NCBI GenBank assembly: GCA_903813345.2
Contig: CAIIXF020000003.1
Location: forward strand, 4,244,109 to 4,308,108
DNA length: 64,000 nucleotides
Reading direction: 5' to 3'
Origin: Owenia fusiformis
Lineage: Eukaryota; Annelida; Polychaeta; Sabellida; Oweniidae
The notes beneath the pieces were generated by a model. The model ran no database searches and was not told the origin of the DNA. It worked only from the letters and a program-made list of their open reading frames with translations. Below, in pieces: positions 45,963-56,514 of the stretch; the first letter of the stretch is position 1; the number at the start of each line of letters is the position of its first letter. The position numbers and the translations under genes were made by a program.

Positions 45963-46824
45963 GAGAGATTTCGCACATAAGTGAAAGAACAACTTATACG
46001 TATACGTATAGTTTAAAGGGTCATGTCGAACTATTATATTTACTAAAATCAATTTTAAATTGTACTTAATGGAACATAACTATTCACGATACACAAAAGC
46101 TCCATCAATCAGAGACTGTGAATGCACTGTCATCTGCACGTGTAGATTATGCACATTATAGTTAAATGCTTGCTTCCGTGTCCTAGTAGTTGTAGTGTAT
46201 TCTAAACATGATCCTTTAAAGTGAGTCATGATCCTTTCAAGTGAGTCATTACATAAACAAGTTGATTATTTCAAAGTTTTCATGATCAGTATAAGTTCAA
46301 TGAACTTACAAAATTGTATATACACGTAGATGATAAACGTATACAGTTGGATCTACATATAAAGCTTTACCTACATGTGTGTGGAACAATTGACCGCAAG
46401 CATTTTCTAAATTAATCGGCTGAGTAGGAACAGTATCCAATCAAATACTTTAACCCTCACTTTGAAACACCAATCAAACCAGAAGGTTCTAGCAATTCCT
46501 GGAAACGACTCATTCAGTAGCTCAACAAATGACATACAGGGTGTTTCATAACGAGCGATCTCCAAAAAGTCAATTTGAGAAGAGATGGGTCTATATGTAT
46601 GTACTATATATGAACCTATTTTATTATTCTAGACAAACACATTTGGATCAACTAAACATACTACAATTCAAGAAAGTACAAAAGGCATCCCTTTGACCTT
46701 TATTTATTACAGTCCGAGAAGATATTTCCTGACGAAATACCCACATTATGAAACACCTTTTACGTCTTCTTATAAGTATAAGTATACGTTATAAGTTGTA
46801 TTTTACGTATGTGCCAAATCTCTC
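45963..46824. mobile_element. 862-bp MITE, copy 2, TA target duplication
   Basis: Full-length relative of 21980-22831 in the same orientation, with termini gagagatttcgcac / gtgccaaatctctc and TA at 45961-45962 and 46825-46826. It shares the internal cagggtgtttcataa segment and differs by scattered substitutions and short indels (for example an extra tatacg near the left end). Confidence 0.92.
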
Positions 46825-47291
46825 TAATATCCTGTATCCTGATACTTAAAAATTTGACAAGAATGAATTACATAGTGAGTCATTCTTTTTAGAAAATAAA
46901 TTGATGTAAATGACCCAAATATTTTCTTTTGCCAACTTACCTGGATTAACTCTCAAATTTTTGCTGTTTTTTTTCCACACCAACTCGCCAGACTGGAACT
47001 TAATTCAAATCAATGTAGTTCAGTGGTCAAGAGTGAGTACTTGGCTCACATAGTGTTGATCAAAAAAGAATGACGGCTAAAAGGGCAGAAAATAAAAAAC
47101 AGATAAACAGACATTAAGTAATTTATGGACACACCCTGGTAGATAATGTCAGATTTTCTTTCTTTGGATAGCTCTTTTCTCTTGCCCATCTCTTAGTAAA
47201 CTGAAATAAGTAGAAGTAAACTAATATCGGGGATTTCAGCAGGGCTTTCCCTGATTTATTGCAACAAATTCTTTATTTCTATAAGACTTAC

Positions 47292-47463
47292 CACTTCCCC
47301 TGAAGTTATCTATGAACTGCACAATAGTCTTGCAGATTTCTTGTCCCAGATCCACATCTGTCTTCATCTGAAATCTCATGATACCTGATGGTACCACCTC
47401 TTCAGTAAACTGTTGCCATATATCTTCAAATGGTACAGGTATTTGCAAGTACTTATCAATTGC
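47292..47463 (-). CDS. Candidate exon, intact copy of a duplicated pair
   Basis: Between an acceptor (ttcattgtag) and a donor (aagtg|gtaagt) the minus strand is open: YLQIPVPFEDIWQQFTEEVV, then MRFQMKTDVDLGQEICKTIV and QFIDNFRGS. No domain recognised. The enclosing segment (from 47121) is repeated at 47676-48031 with an offset near 555 bp. Confidence 0.45.
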
Positions 47464-47837
47464 CTACAATGAATTAGAATACTAATAATCATCATAATCA
47501 AACAAGGTATTATGATCTCTGAAACTAAGTGAGTCCAACTTTTACTTCAGGGTACAATGTTTTGAACAGAACAACTTCATTGTCATCTTTCTGAACATTG
47601 TAATCTTTCTGAACACTTATCTACCATTACCCATGTTTATGGTTCTTGGAACAGTTGTTTCATCATCAACAAAGAATTTATGGACAAACCATGGTAGATA
47701 ATGTCAAATTTTCTTTTGTTGGATAGCTCCTTCTCTTGCCCATTTCTTAATAAACTGAAATAAGTAAAAGTAAACTAATAACAGGGGTTTCAGCAGGGCT
47801 TTCCCTGATTGATTGCATCAAATTCTATTAGACTTAC

Positions 47838-48011
47838 CACTTCCCCTGAACAGTTATCTATGAACTGCACAAGAGTCTTGCAGATTTTAATTCACAGATC
47901 CACATCTGTCTTCATTTGAAATCTCATGATTCCTGATGGTACCACCTCTTCAGTAAACTGTTGCCATATATCTTCAAATGGTACAGGTATTTGCAAGTTC
48001 TTATCAATTGC
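47838..48011 (-). pseudogene. Decayed duplicate of the 47.3-kb exon
   Basis: Same acceptor and donor, but a TGA replaces a codon in the DVDL region and a 2-base insertion shifts the frame near the donor end. The contrast with the intact copy suggests selection on only one of them. Confidence 0.55.
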
Positions 48012-48061
48012 CTACAATGAAATAGAATATGTAAGTATTCAATTTTTGTAGAATTGTTTTA

Positions 48062-48600
48062 GCTGCATCAGAATAATTATTTCCTTCTAGTAGCCAAAGT
48101 AGTTTTCTTTTTTCAACCCCAATACTAATTGATCCCTGATGGTATCTTCCATTATTCTATGATCCGTGTATTGAGAGTACTTACAGTCTTTTGCCTTAAT
48201 TCTCAAATTTCCTAAGTAATCCAGTACAGTTTCATCTGGTTGTTGGTGACACTTGTGAAAGTTATATCTTGCGATTATCTCATTAGGTTCAGGATCTAAA
48301 TGTTCTTTTACTTTTTTTCACGAGGTCCCCATAGTCTTTTGTTTCAGGCTTTTCTGGTGCTAATGTATTCCTAAGTAATCGATACACCTCTTCACCACAC
48401 ACATTCAGCAATATAGCACGCTTTTTTGTACCATTTTCAACGTCATTGGCTATAAAATATTGTTCCAATTGATCCACGTAATTTTCCCAACTATTGCCTG
48501 ATTTTATATCAAACTTGTACACCTTACCGTACTTTGCCATTATCAAAATTTGGTTTATTATCGAGATAATATATTGTTCTTTCTCCTCGTCGCCAATTTG
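48062..48600 (-). pseudogene. Ty3/gypsy-type gag fragment with leader
   Basis: A Met at 48540 starts a frame with SGNSWENYVDQLEQYF and KKRAILLNVCGEEVYRLLRN, typical of Ty3/gypsy gag (W-x2-Y-x2-RLEQYF; KKRA-x-LLS-x-CG). After a frameshift near 48300 it continues with ARYNFHKCHQQPDETVLDYL and CKYSQYTDHRIMEDTIRDQL. About 45 bases upstream of the ATG, ttggcgacgagga resembles the primer-binding/leader region of such elements. No nucleocapsid, protease, RT or paired LTR was found, so this is a 5' remnant. Confidence 0.7.
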
Positions 48601-50700
48601 TAGTATTTTTAATCTTACATCTTGATTCTATTATACGGACTGAATAATATACATGAATAATACATGTGGTGTGTCATGGCATGAAGTAGCAAAAAACATT
48701 TAATACCAGAGCACAATCAAACACAACACAATAACACAATGTGTCAACTACCTTCATTTTAAAGTTAATTACCTGCCAAGGAATAATATGAAAAGCGCTT
48801 GTTTTGTGCTCTCAATTGAACCCTTCTCTTTGTATGGCATTTAGCTCTCTGGGAGTTTATTGTCTGGTAGATTTACTAGTTTCTTCTTCCCATTTCCGAG
48901 ACAGGTGATCTATCGTGGAGTCCGTTCACCAGTTTCTTCTTCCCATCTCTGAGACAGATGTCCAATTCATCGTTTGACAGGTAGTCACTCTAAATACTCT
49001 GAAGCTCGGCCCTCATCTGTGCACGACTAAAATCCATGACCAGATCGACCTTTTTTTTACACTGCCCAATGTTGGATGTTCTTAAATTAAAGCCAACTAA
49101 AGTATGAAGGACACTAGAGACAAATAGCTAACAAATCTTTATTATGGCACAATGTTAATTTCATGTATCAAACAACTGATGAAGTTGTGTGCTAGAGAAT
49201 GGCAAAAAATCAAATGTCTAGATTTGTACATATTAAATATTATACATGTTAAATAAGGTAATGAGAAAATTTAATCAGATATGTGTTATGTGATGGACAG
49301 CAATTACCTTTGAAGTAGTGATCTACTCAATATTGTTAAATGTGTTAAATCCTTCAAACTAGACATGCTTTTTCTTTGGAGGATTTTGTTCCAGTGAACG
49401 ATCTATTCTCATCCAAGTATTAGGCTAGACAATTTTTTTTGTTAGTTATATTCGGAAAAAAATGTTGAGGAAGACTAAGTTTATTTTCTGTGGCAAGTTG
49501 AGAATTATGAAAAGCTTCTAAAAGAGTTTCTGCTCCCATTCAACTTTGGGGGTCAATTTTTCATTATTTTTATGTTGAAACAATCCATAGTTGTGAAGTA
49601 TTTCAATAAGAATTATGTCAATACAAATATTTAAAGATGCATCAAATAAGTACTAAACAATACATTGCCTGTTTAAATGCTGTATAACATAAATCTTAAC
49701 AACTATAGATTATAAACATATTAAAAACATTCCCTTAATATTTGATTTGGATAATTTCATTTGTTTCAAACATTTAGTTTATCTCTTAATTTTAAGTAGG
49801 CGTGTTCAAAAATCCTTGGAATAAGTATTGCTATGGATGTTCTTTGATCAATTTCTTGAATGTAGACTTTGTGCTTTATCTCCATGATTGGCACTATGCT
49901 ACCCTTCCAGTTTTGGTTCTGGAAGAACAGCTGGGCAAATATTAATTTCAAATTCTTGCCCCCCTAGTAAATATGATTTGAGTTTTTTTGGATCTATATC
50001 ATCTTAACTTGGAGGTCCACCCTTTCCTATGTGTCCTGCTGGGGTTTTCTTTTTCTACGAGTCTTGTTATGTTCACTTGGAAAATAGAAATGTATTTTCT
50101 TAACCATAAAATGTTATACATCATATATGAAATGACACTTTTGCCTTATCAAGCTCCAAAAAGCCAAATCAAACTAATATACCACATCCTGACATATGTC
50201 ATGTCTAGCCCAGTTGAATGACTATATCACATTTGACTCCATCCTATATTGTGACTAAATTGGTACAGAGGGGGTGATTATGCAATTGTAATAGCGATTA
50301 CATTTTTTGGTCTATATTGAAATTTACAGGTACATACCCCAATATAGACCAATAAATCAATTGTTCTCGTTATTGTGACATTACATATCATGTTAGAATG
50401 ACTGTTCATGTACTCAGTCGTGTAAACAATGGTTGTGTCATTCCCTGAACAAATCCGAATAGTTGTGTATTGGTGACCATGGATGAAGTGGTAAAAATCA
50501 TATGATATATATTTACTGTTAAATGTATGAACTGATTTTTGTTACAATCTTCCAAAAAAGGTACTCTGAACTTAGCTTTCAGAATTCAGCATATTTAACA
50601 AGCCTGACAAATTCGATTGTTGTTCTTCATTCATGTTAATGGATATAAAAGCTTGATTTGGAGGGAACCATCTTTCAGGATTATATGTGTTGGGGATGTG
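48601..50700. other. Stretch without a supported gene
   Basis: Two ~35-bp copies of tttcttcttcccat...gagacag lie near 48879 and 48932. A small hairpin (ttggtctatattg against caatatagaccaa) occurs at 50309-50351. Other open frames are short and unremarkable. Confidence 0.45.
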
Positions 50701-50708
50701 TATGACCT

Positions 50709-50906
50709 TTAATATTTGATATTTAATTTGGGTTTTGGTGTTTGTTTGTCTTCATCTAATTCTTCTGGGTGATCTTTTCTCTTTATGCCTGCTCCCATGG
50801 CACAGACTGGTTCAACGCTGGCTCGTGTGCCCTCCATTTGATCAATAATATCAAAATAAAATGTTTTCTTTTTTTGACCCTGCCCCTGACTTCCTTTGAT
50901 CATCTT
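50709..50906 (-). CDS. Myb/SANT-like protein C-terminal fragment
   Basis: The minus strand reads KKKTFYFDIIDQMEGTRASV and AGIKRKDHPEELDEDKQTPK to a TAA. The F-x-FDIID-x-MEGTRA pattern resembles the segment after the Myb/SANT-like domain in transposon-related DNA-binding proteins (FYDE-x-D-x-ILGTRP). The DNA-binding exon itself was not found. It is not a continuation of the gene at 18 kb. Confidence 0.4.
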   Translation of the reverse strand, partial: KMIKGSQGQGQKKKTFYFDIIDQMEGTRASVEPVCAMGAGIKRKDHPEELDEDKQTPKPKLNIKY

Positions 50907-50979
50907 TGAATGATTTATGTGTTTGAAAAAGAGAATTGTATTTTTTCCTTACTTCTTGATGAGTCTTGTTCTCATTTGT

Positions 50980-51190
50980 AATAAGGTCATTGAAAGTCAA
51001 ATCTCAATTCTAAAGTTGTTGAGTTGAACTTTTGAAAATGTGTAGACTGGTAGATGATTTTGAAAAATGATCAATTTGAAGCAAGTTAGAAAGACTTTTG
51101 ACCTTGAGAAGATCAAATCTCAAGTCTAAATTCAAATTTGAACGTCTGAGAACTTTTAGGTGATTTTGAAAAAAATTTAAGTCAGTCTAA
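50980..51190. repeat. Decayed relative of the 33.5-kb repeat
   Basis: tcaatttgaagcaagtt, gacttttgaccttgag and gtagatgattttgaaaaa occur in the same order as in the 447-bp unit, but the copy is single and diverged. Confidence 0.65.
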
Positions 51191-51783
51191 ACAATTCGTT
51201 AAGTTATTTGAATTCCTGAGAAAATACATAAAACTGCAGATAAAAACAAGGAATATGAGGTCAGGAAGCTTTTAGAAATGTATATTGTGATTAAAATAGG
51301 AAGATTATCCATTAGTATAGTACTTTCAAAAGGATACTGATAGGGTATCTCTGATCACACAAGGGGGAGGAGTAGTAGTCCCGACATGATACCACAAAAA
51401 ATCCAGTCTTAAAATTTCCTGGTGAGAACCCCAAGTATTGACACTGAAAGAACTCTACTATGCGGTTATCAATACAAATCCACCTCGGTTTGTGGGCTAG
51501 TTTCAAAAGTACATGTACTTGTTATATTCGTATAATCTTACATTTACAGCTACCGGTATGTCATTTCCATCACCTGCAGCATAAAACATATCATCTTGAG
51601 AATCCTCACAAACACAAGTCTCGTCTACTGTACATATATTTACAAACATCTAGTGCTACTGTACATATATTTACACACATGTATTGATACCATGTATAGA
51701 AAAGAGCAATATATTTTACATACTACAGCTATGCACTATGTTACCGCAGATATATACATATTATGCCTTTGATAAACAGTTAG

Positions 51784-52222
51784 CCCTTAGGAAAAATGTT
51801 ACGGGTATCACCCAAGGTGTTATCCATAATAATGGTAATTCATTAGGTCATTTATGGTTAATATGAACATAACCCATAGTGTTACCCATAACCAATAGTT
51901 ATGTTATAACAATGATACACTCATAATTGCCATTATGTATTGGCAATGTGCAAGTCACTTGGAGTTTATTGGCAAATTATGTGTCCCCATAACATACACA
52001 TAAATTCCAAATAACCTACACATAACTTCCACATTACCAATACATAATGGTATAATGTAAAACCATTATTTACCCATTATTACCCATTATAAGTCATTAC
52101 CAAAAAACTTAGGTTGGATATGGCATCAATTACACTTACGTTATGGGTAATTTGGGGCTATGGGTAACAATATGGGTAGTTATGTGAAACCTATGGGTTA
52201 CCCATAACATTTTTCCTAAGGG
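51784..52222. mobile_element. 439-bp foldback element with cccttagg termini
   Basis: gcccttaggaaaaatgttac (from 51783) is inverted at the right end (gtaacccataacatttttcctaaggg region, ending 52222) with one or two mismatches. The interior is rich in acccataa / ttatgggt words in both orientations. No convincing target duplication is seen (only ag). Confidence 0.82.
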
Positions 52223-52578
52223 AGAGATCTAGTATTATTTACAGTCTTGTGCAAGAAACAATTTTGTATATTATGCATTTGAAAATATGCCCAACTTAAC
52301 AGGCACTTTATGTCCATAACTGATATAATATTGTACTGTTTATAGTTGGGTATCTTCTATAAATATGGGCTCTGTTTCTCCCCCTTCAGCTCCTAGTACG
52401 TGGTTTAGCTCTCCCCCTTCAGCTCCTGTAATTATGTCATACAATACAAAAGTATGCAGAATAAATGTCATTAATGTCAACGTTATCCAATATATTTTTA
52501 AGTTGATTGAATATGAGTGGCATCCATTTTCGAATAAAAATATTCTCAAAGCAGTAATTCTAAAAGTACAATGATTAC

Positions 52579-52686
52579 CTTGTAGAAAAGTCTTGCTTCT
52601 AGTTCTCTCAGCTGCAGGTGTGTCATCTAATGAAGCAGAGTTGGCTACAGATGCATTGTCTAAAGAAGTAGAGCTGGCATTCGAGC
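52579..52686 (-). CDS. Candidate Ser/Ala-rich exon
   Basis: Between atattaacag and caag|gtaatc the minus strand is open for 35 codons: NASSTSLDNASVANSASLDD, then TPAAERTRSKTFLQ. The approximate internal repeat (SxSLDxASVANSASLDD) suggests a disordered linker. Its phase does not join directly to the exon at 53286-53225. Confidence 0.35.
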
Positions 52687-52815
52687 TGTTAATATAATGC
52701 TGGTGATACTATGCGAAGAATACAGCCGTTCTCTTTTTACATTTGCAAAAGCATTTTTTCCAAATCCCTATCACTAATCCTGAAATTACAAGATTAACCC
52801 GGATAATTAATTTAA

Positions 52816-53046
52816 ATCAAGTGCAATACGACACAAAAAACAACCAGTTTCATTAAAGCAAGACGCTTTAATAAACAATTACAAAGCAAAAGGTCTGGCC
52901 CAAATGGTAAATTAACAAGTGCTGTAGCTATGGACGGTAAAGTACTGCCTGGAAAGCGGAAAACAATAGGAAAGAAGAGAAAACAAAATACAACTTCAAC
53001 CATCAGCCATGGCTTGTGCAGATTAGCTGGATGTGTTGAATTTTAG
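52816..53046 (+). CDS. Basic C-terminal coding fragment, plus strand
   Basis: An open frame ends at TAG (53044-53046) and reads FNKQLQSKRSGPNGKLTSAV, then VLPGKRKTIGKKRKQ, a strongly basic nuclear-localisation-like stretch, and HGLCRLAGC near the end. It has no good start (the first Met is internal), so it would be an exon or processed fragment. It is opposite in strand to the neighbouring exons. Confidence 0.3.
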   Translation: MKCNTTQKTTSFIKARRFNKQLQSKRSGPNGKLTSAVAMDGKVLPGKRKTIGKKRKQNTTSTISHGLCRLAGCVEF

Positions 53047-53224
53047 GCATCTGAAAAAATAATATTAACCATAAAAAGCTTGATTGCTTTTATGGAAATT
53101 GACATATGTTGGGCTATGCATGATAGAAAAAATAAGATAAGATACAATAATGGTCTATAAAAGAAGAGTGTGTTAGAAAAATATTGACAAAGAAGATAAT
53201 AAACAAAATTAAATAACATTTTAC

Positions 53225-53286
53225 CTTGTTACACGTCAAGCACTTCAAGGGTCTTGCAAGCTGCATTGGATTCACCCCAAGGTCAG
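53225..53286 (-). CDS. Short exon, copy A
   Basis: Bounded by gtttttctag and aacaag|gtaaaa, it reads DLGVNPMQLARPLKCLTCNK. Its phase (two bases before the first full codon) fits the exon at 54240-54163. The C-x2-C pair may be structural. Copy B is at 54712-54651. Confidence 0.45.
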
Positions 53287-54162
53287 CTAGAAAAACCAAA
53301 AAAACTCCCGAACGTCATGCTGTTGATTTTACATGAACAGATCTTTGTACAGCTTTTTCAAATGAATGAATAATAAATCATTTCAATATCTTTTTCAACT
53401 AGCTACCATACATATCACTACACAATATAGTCATTTGACATCCAGTATACAATATGACAATCTGTAAAGTGTATGCGGTATTACATTGTCCTCTTCTTAA
53501 TTGGTGTAAATTCGTCCTGATTGCCAATTTATAATTAAACAATTTAAAAAGTACATGTACACTAATAATTGAAAGGTTGCATTTATTTATTTGTTAAGGT
53601 CCATTATATACATACAAACATACACTACATGTTTATATAGCACTATATACTTGTTGCTGATCATACAGGCAGGGGCTACTTCAGTGTATTGGCTATATAA
53701 AAACACTCCTTAACACAACATTTGATTGGTCTATGGCCTTCCTGGATAGGTTATCCAAGTTGCATTGATTTTTCCTGTTCATATCTGCCAAAACAAAATC
53801 CATGATCTTCCTTCCTCTTCTATTGGGTTCTATGTGAACTGTGAAATAAACATCTTTAATCATTTACATTCACGGTTATACACCCAATGTACAATCATTT
53901 TTCTTGTGAGAATTAATTTGAAAGCAATCCACATAAAGTGTGGGATTTTTGAAATTGAAATATTTTTCAAAGCTAGAACTCAAGGAAAGATATTGGTGTG
54001 AATATCGTAAATATCAGGTTATGGCCTAAAAGGTCTTTAAATGATAATTGAATTTAAATAATTTAAAATATAAATAATGTGATCTAATGTTGATTAAGAG
54101 GTAAACTGAAAAACAATATAATACTGTTGTATTGTTTAAAATTTTATAATTCAGAACTCTTA

Positions 54163-54240
54163 CCTGGGAAATGTTTCAAAACTTGTTTTGTGCTATTAAA
54201 CCAGCAAAGGTTATTTCCTCTAGGATTAAGCAATCCATTG
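54163..54240 (-). CDS. Exon with a USP-like cysteine box, copy A
   Basis: Acceptor actgatag, donor cccag|gtaaga. The encoded NGLLNPRGNNLCWFNSTKQV resembles the Cys box of ubiquitin-specific proteases (GL-x-N-x-GNTCY-x-NS-x-LQ), with Trp after Cys and Lys in place of Leu. It ends LKHFP, in the phase required by the following exon. If real it would carry the catalytic Cys; a His box was not found. A TGA lies just upstream in the same frame, before the proposed acceptor. Confidence 0.35.
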
Positions 54241-54409
54241 TCTATCAGTCATTTGCAGATAGGTTCATTCAATCCTCTTGTAATAACCCAAAATTTTATA
54301 CTTCTATGGTAGAAGTGTTCAGCAACCCATCTTTCTGGAGTTCATTTGATTCTGCTCCCGTGAAGGTATGGTGCAAGTCTTTTGACTGGGAATCAGAAAA
54401 TGCTGATTC

Positions 54410-54645
54410 GTTTAACATTTCCATTTTTTATTTTGGATGAAGTTGATCGACTTTACTCCTCTTGGAACAACTGTATAAGCATATATGGATTTATCAACAT
54501 CATTGCCTTCTTCTTTAATGATCATCCCTTCAATTATTGCAGCTGAAATGTTTGTTGATAACAGAATGATGTCATTGGTTACAGGAGAATCAACCAATAT
54601 ACCAAAATATTGACAAAGAAGATAATAAACAAAATTAAATAACAT
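54410..54645 (-). pseudogene. Third exon-like segment, copy A (truncated)
   Basis: The frame reads PVTNDIILLSTNISAAIIEG and DKSIYAYTVVPRGVKSINFI, then shifts by one base at an A-rich run and continues as a second frame (AFSDSQSKDLHHTFTGAE). The duplication breakpoint cuts its 5' side. The copy B counterpart extends further (see 56160-56505). Confidence 0.4.
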
Positions 54646-54650
54646 TTTAC

Positions 54651-54712
54651 CTTGTTACACGTCAAGCACTTCAAGGGTCTTGCAAGCTGCATTGGATTCA
54701 CCCCAAGGTCAG
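54651..54712 (-). CDS. Short exon, copy B
   Basis: Same acceptor, donor and encoded DLGVNPMQLARPLKCLTCNK as 53286-53225. It lies downstream (minus strand) of the copy B USP-like exon at 56099-56022, with matching phase. Confidence 0.45.
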
Positions 54713-55423
54713 CTAGAAAAACCAAAAAAACTCCCGAACGTCATGATGTTGATTTTACATGAACAGATCTTTGTACAGCTTTTTCAAATGAATGAATAAT
54801 AAATCATTTCAATATCTTTTTCAACTAGCTACCATACATATCACTACACAATATAGTCATTTGACATCCAGTATACAATATGACAATCTGTAAAGTGTAT
54901 GAGGTATTACATTGTCCTCTTCTTAATTGGTGTAAATTCGTCCTGATTGCCAATTTATAATTAAACAATTTAAAAAGTACATGTACACTAATAATTGAAA
55001 GGTTGCATTTATTTATTTGTTAAGGTCCATTATATACATACATACATACACTACATGTTTATATAGCACTATATACTTGTTGCTGATCATACAGGCAGGG
55101 GCTACTTCAGTGTATTGGCTATATAAAAACACTCCTTAACACAACATTTGATTGGTCTATGGCCTTCCTGGATAGGTTATCCAAGTTGCATTGATTTTTC
55201 CTGTTCATATCTGCCAAAACAAAATCCATGATCTTCCTTCCTCTTCTATTGGGTTCTATGTGAACTGTGAAATAAACATCTTTAATCATTTACATTCACG
55301 GTTATACACCCAATGTACAATCATTTTTCTTGTGAGAATTAATTTGAAAGCAATCCACATAAAGTGTGGGATTTTTGAAATTGAAATATTTTTCAAAGCT
55401 AGAACTCAAGGAAAGATATTGGT

Positions 55424-55847
55424 CGAACTCCTATGCAGTGTCTCGGTATAGACACTGCGGCGGGCAGATTATGGAATCCCCAGAATTTGGGGAAGATAGT
55501 CCCCCTTTTTGTCACAGATGTACTTGTTTTTCACACAACTTATAAAATATATGTTCTTTTATGTTCACCAATAATTATTTTGTCAAAATATTCCAAAATC
55601 AATGAAATATAAGAGCAAATCCCCGCGGAAGGAATTCTGAGTAAAAGTTGTGTTGATAAAAGTTTACCGCACGTGTTGTTTATTAGTTAATACGCGCATT
55701 TCAACCAATGAAATTGTCTAAATTTTACAATCACGCGACCTGAGCATGGGACTAGAACCAATCACGTCAGTTGTTTATTACGATGTTACCATGCTTACGG
55801 TGAGACACCTGCCCGCCGCAGTGATATTATCACTGCACGGGAGTTCG
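55424..55847. mobile_element. 424-bp element with 9-bp target duplications (Mutator-like)
   Basis: gatattggt is present at 55415-55423 and 55848-55856 but only once at the matching site in copy A (about 53989-53997), which is therefore the empty site. Ends are cgaactcc / ggagttcg. Just inside, each end has its own hairpin (gcagtgtc...gacactgc at the left, gcagtgatattatcactgc at the right), and cggcgggcag pairs with ctgcccgcc across the element. A 9-bp duplication fits Mutator-like elements; Merlin (8-9 bp) is the alternative. No coding sequence. Confidence 0.93.
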
Positions 55848-56021
55848 GATATTGGTGTGAATATCGTAAATATCAGGTTATGGCCTAAAAGGTCTTTAAA
55901 TGATAATTGAATTAAATAATTTAAAATATAAATAATGTGATCTAATGTTGATTAAGAGGTAAACTGAAAAACAATATAATACTGTTGTATTGTTTAAAAT
56001 TTTATAATTCAGAACTCTTAC

Positions 56022-56099
56022 CTGGGAAATGTTTCAAAACTTGTTTTGTGCTATTAAACCAGCAAAGGTTATTTCCTCTAGGATTAAGCAATCCATTGT
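56022..56099 (-). CDS. Exon with a USP-like cysteine box, copy B
   Basis: Same sequence and splice sites as 54240-54163 (NGLLNPRGNNLCWFNS). The intron to the next exon would span the 424-bp element. Confidence 0.35.
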
Positions 56100-56159
56100 C
56101 TATCAGTCATTTGCAGATAGGTTCATTCAATCCTCTTGTAATAACCTAAAATTTTATAC

Positions 56160-56505
56160 TTCTATGGTAGAAGTGTTCAGCAACCCATCTTTCTGGAATT
56201 CATTTGCTTCTGCTCCCGTGAAGGTATGGTGCAAGTCTTTTGACTGGGAATCAGAAAATGCTGATTCGTTTAACATTTCCATTTTTTATTTTGGATGAAG
56301 TTGATCGACTTTACTCCTCTTGGAACAACTGTATAAGCATATATGGATTTATCAACATCATTGTCTTCTTCTATAATGATCATCCCTTCAATTATTGCAG
56401 CTGAAATGTTTGTTGATATCAGAATGATGTCATTGGTTACAGGAGAATCAACATTGTTGTATCTCCTAGTGAAATTCCCAACTGTTGTGCTTTTATTGCC
56501 TTTGT
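56160..56505 (-). pseudogene. Third exon-like segment, copy B
   Basis: After a possible acceptor (tttttaag near 56506) the frame reads RLPYKGNKSTTVGNFTRRYN, TNDIILISTNISAAIIEG and YTVVPRGVKSINF, then a one-base shift in an A-rich run leads into AFSDSQSKDLHHTFTGAEAN and a stop at about 56158. The shift is present in both copies, so it predates the duplication, or marks an undetected short intron. Confidence 0.4.
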
Positions 56506-56514
56506 AAGGTAGCC

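Larger units (their letters stand above)
53178..56452. repeat. Large tandem duplication (copy A 53178-54594, copy B 54604-56452)
   Basis: aaaatattgacaaagaagat starts both copies (offset 1426) and ggagaatcaac ends both. Identity is very high, with a handful of substitutions and 1-base indels. Copy B is longer only because of a 424-bp element plus its 9-bp duplication at 55424-55856. Both copies carry the same minus-strand exons. Confidence 0.95.

Noticed and set aside
51784-52222. TA target duplication for the 439-bp foldback
   Set aside because: Only ag is shared at the two ends; the neighbouring ta on the left has no counterpart on the right.
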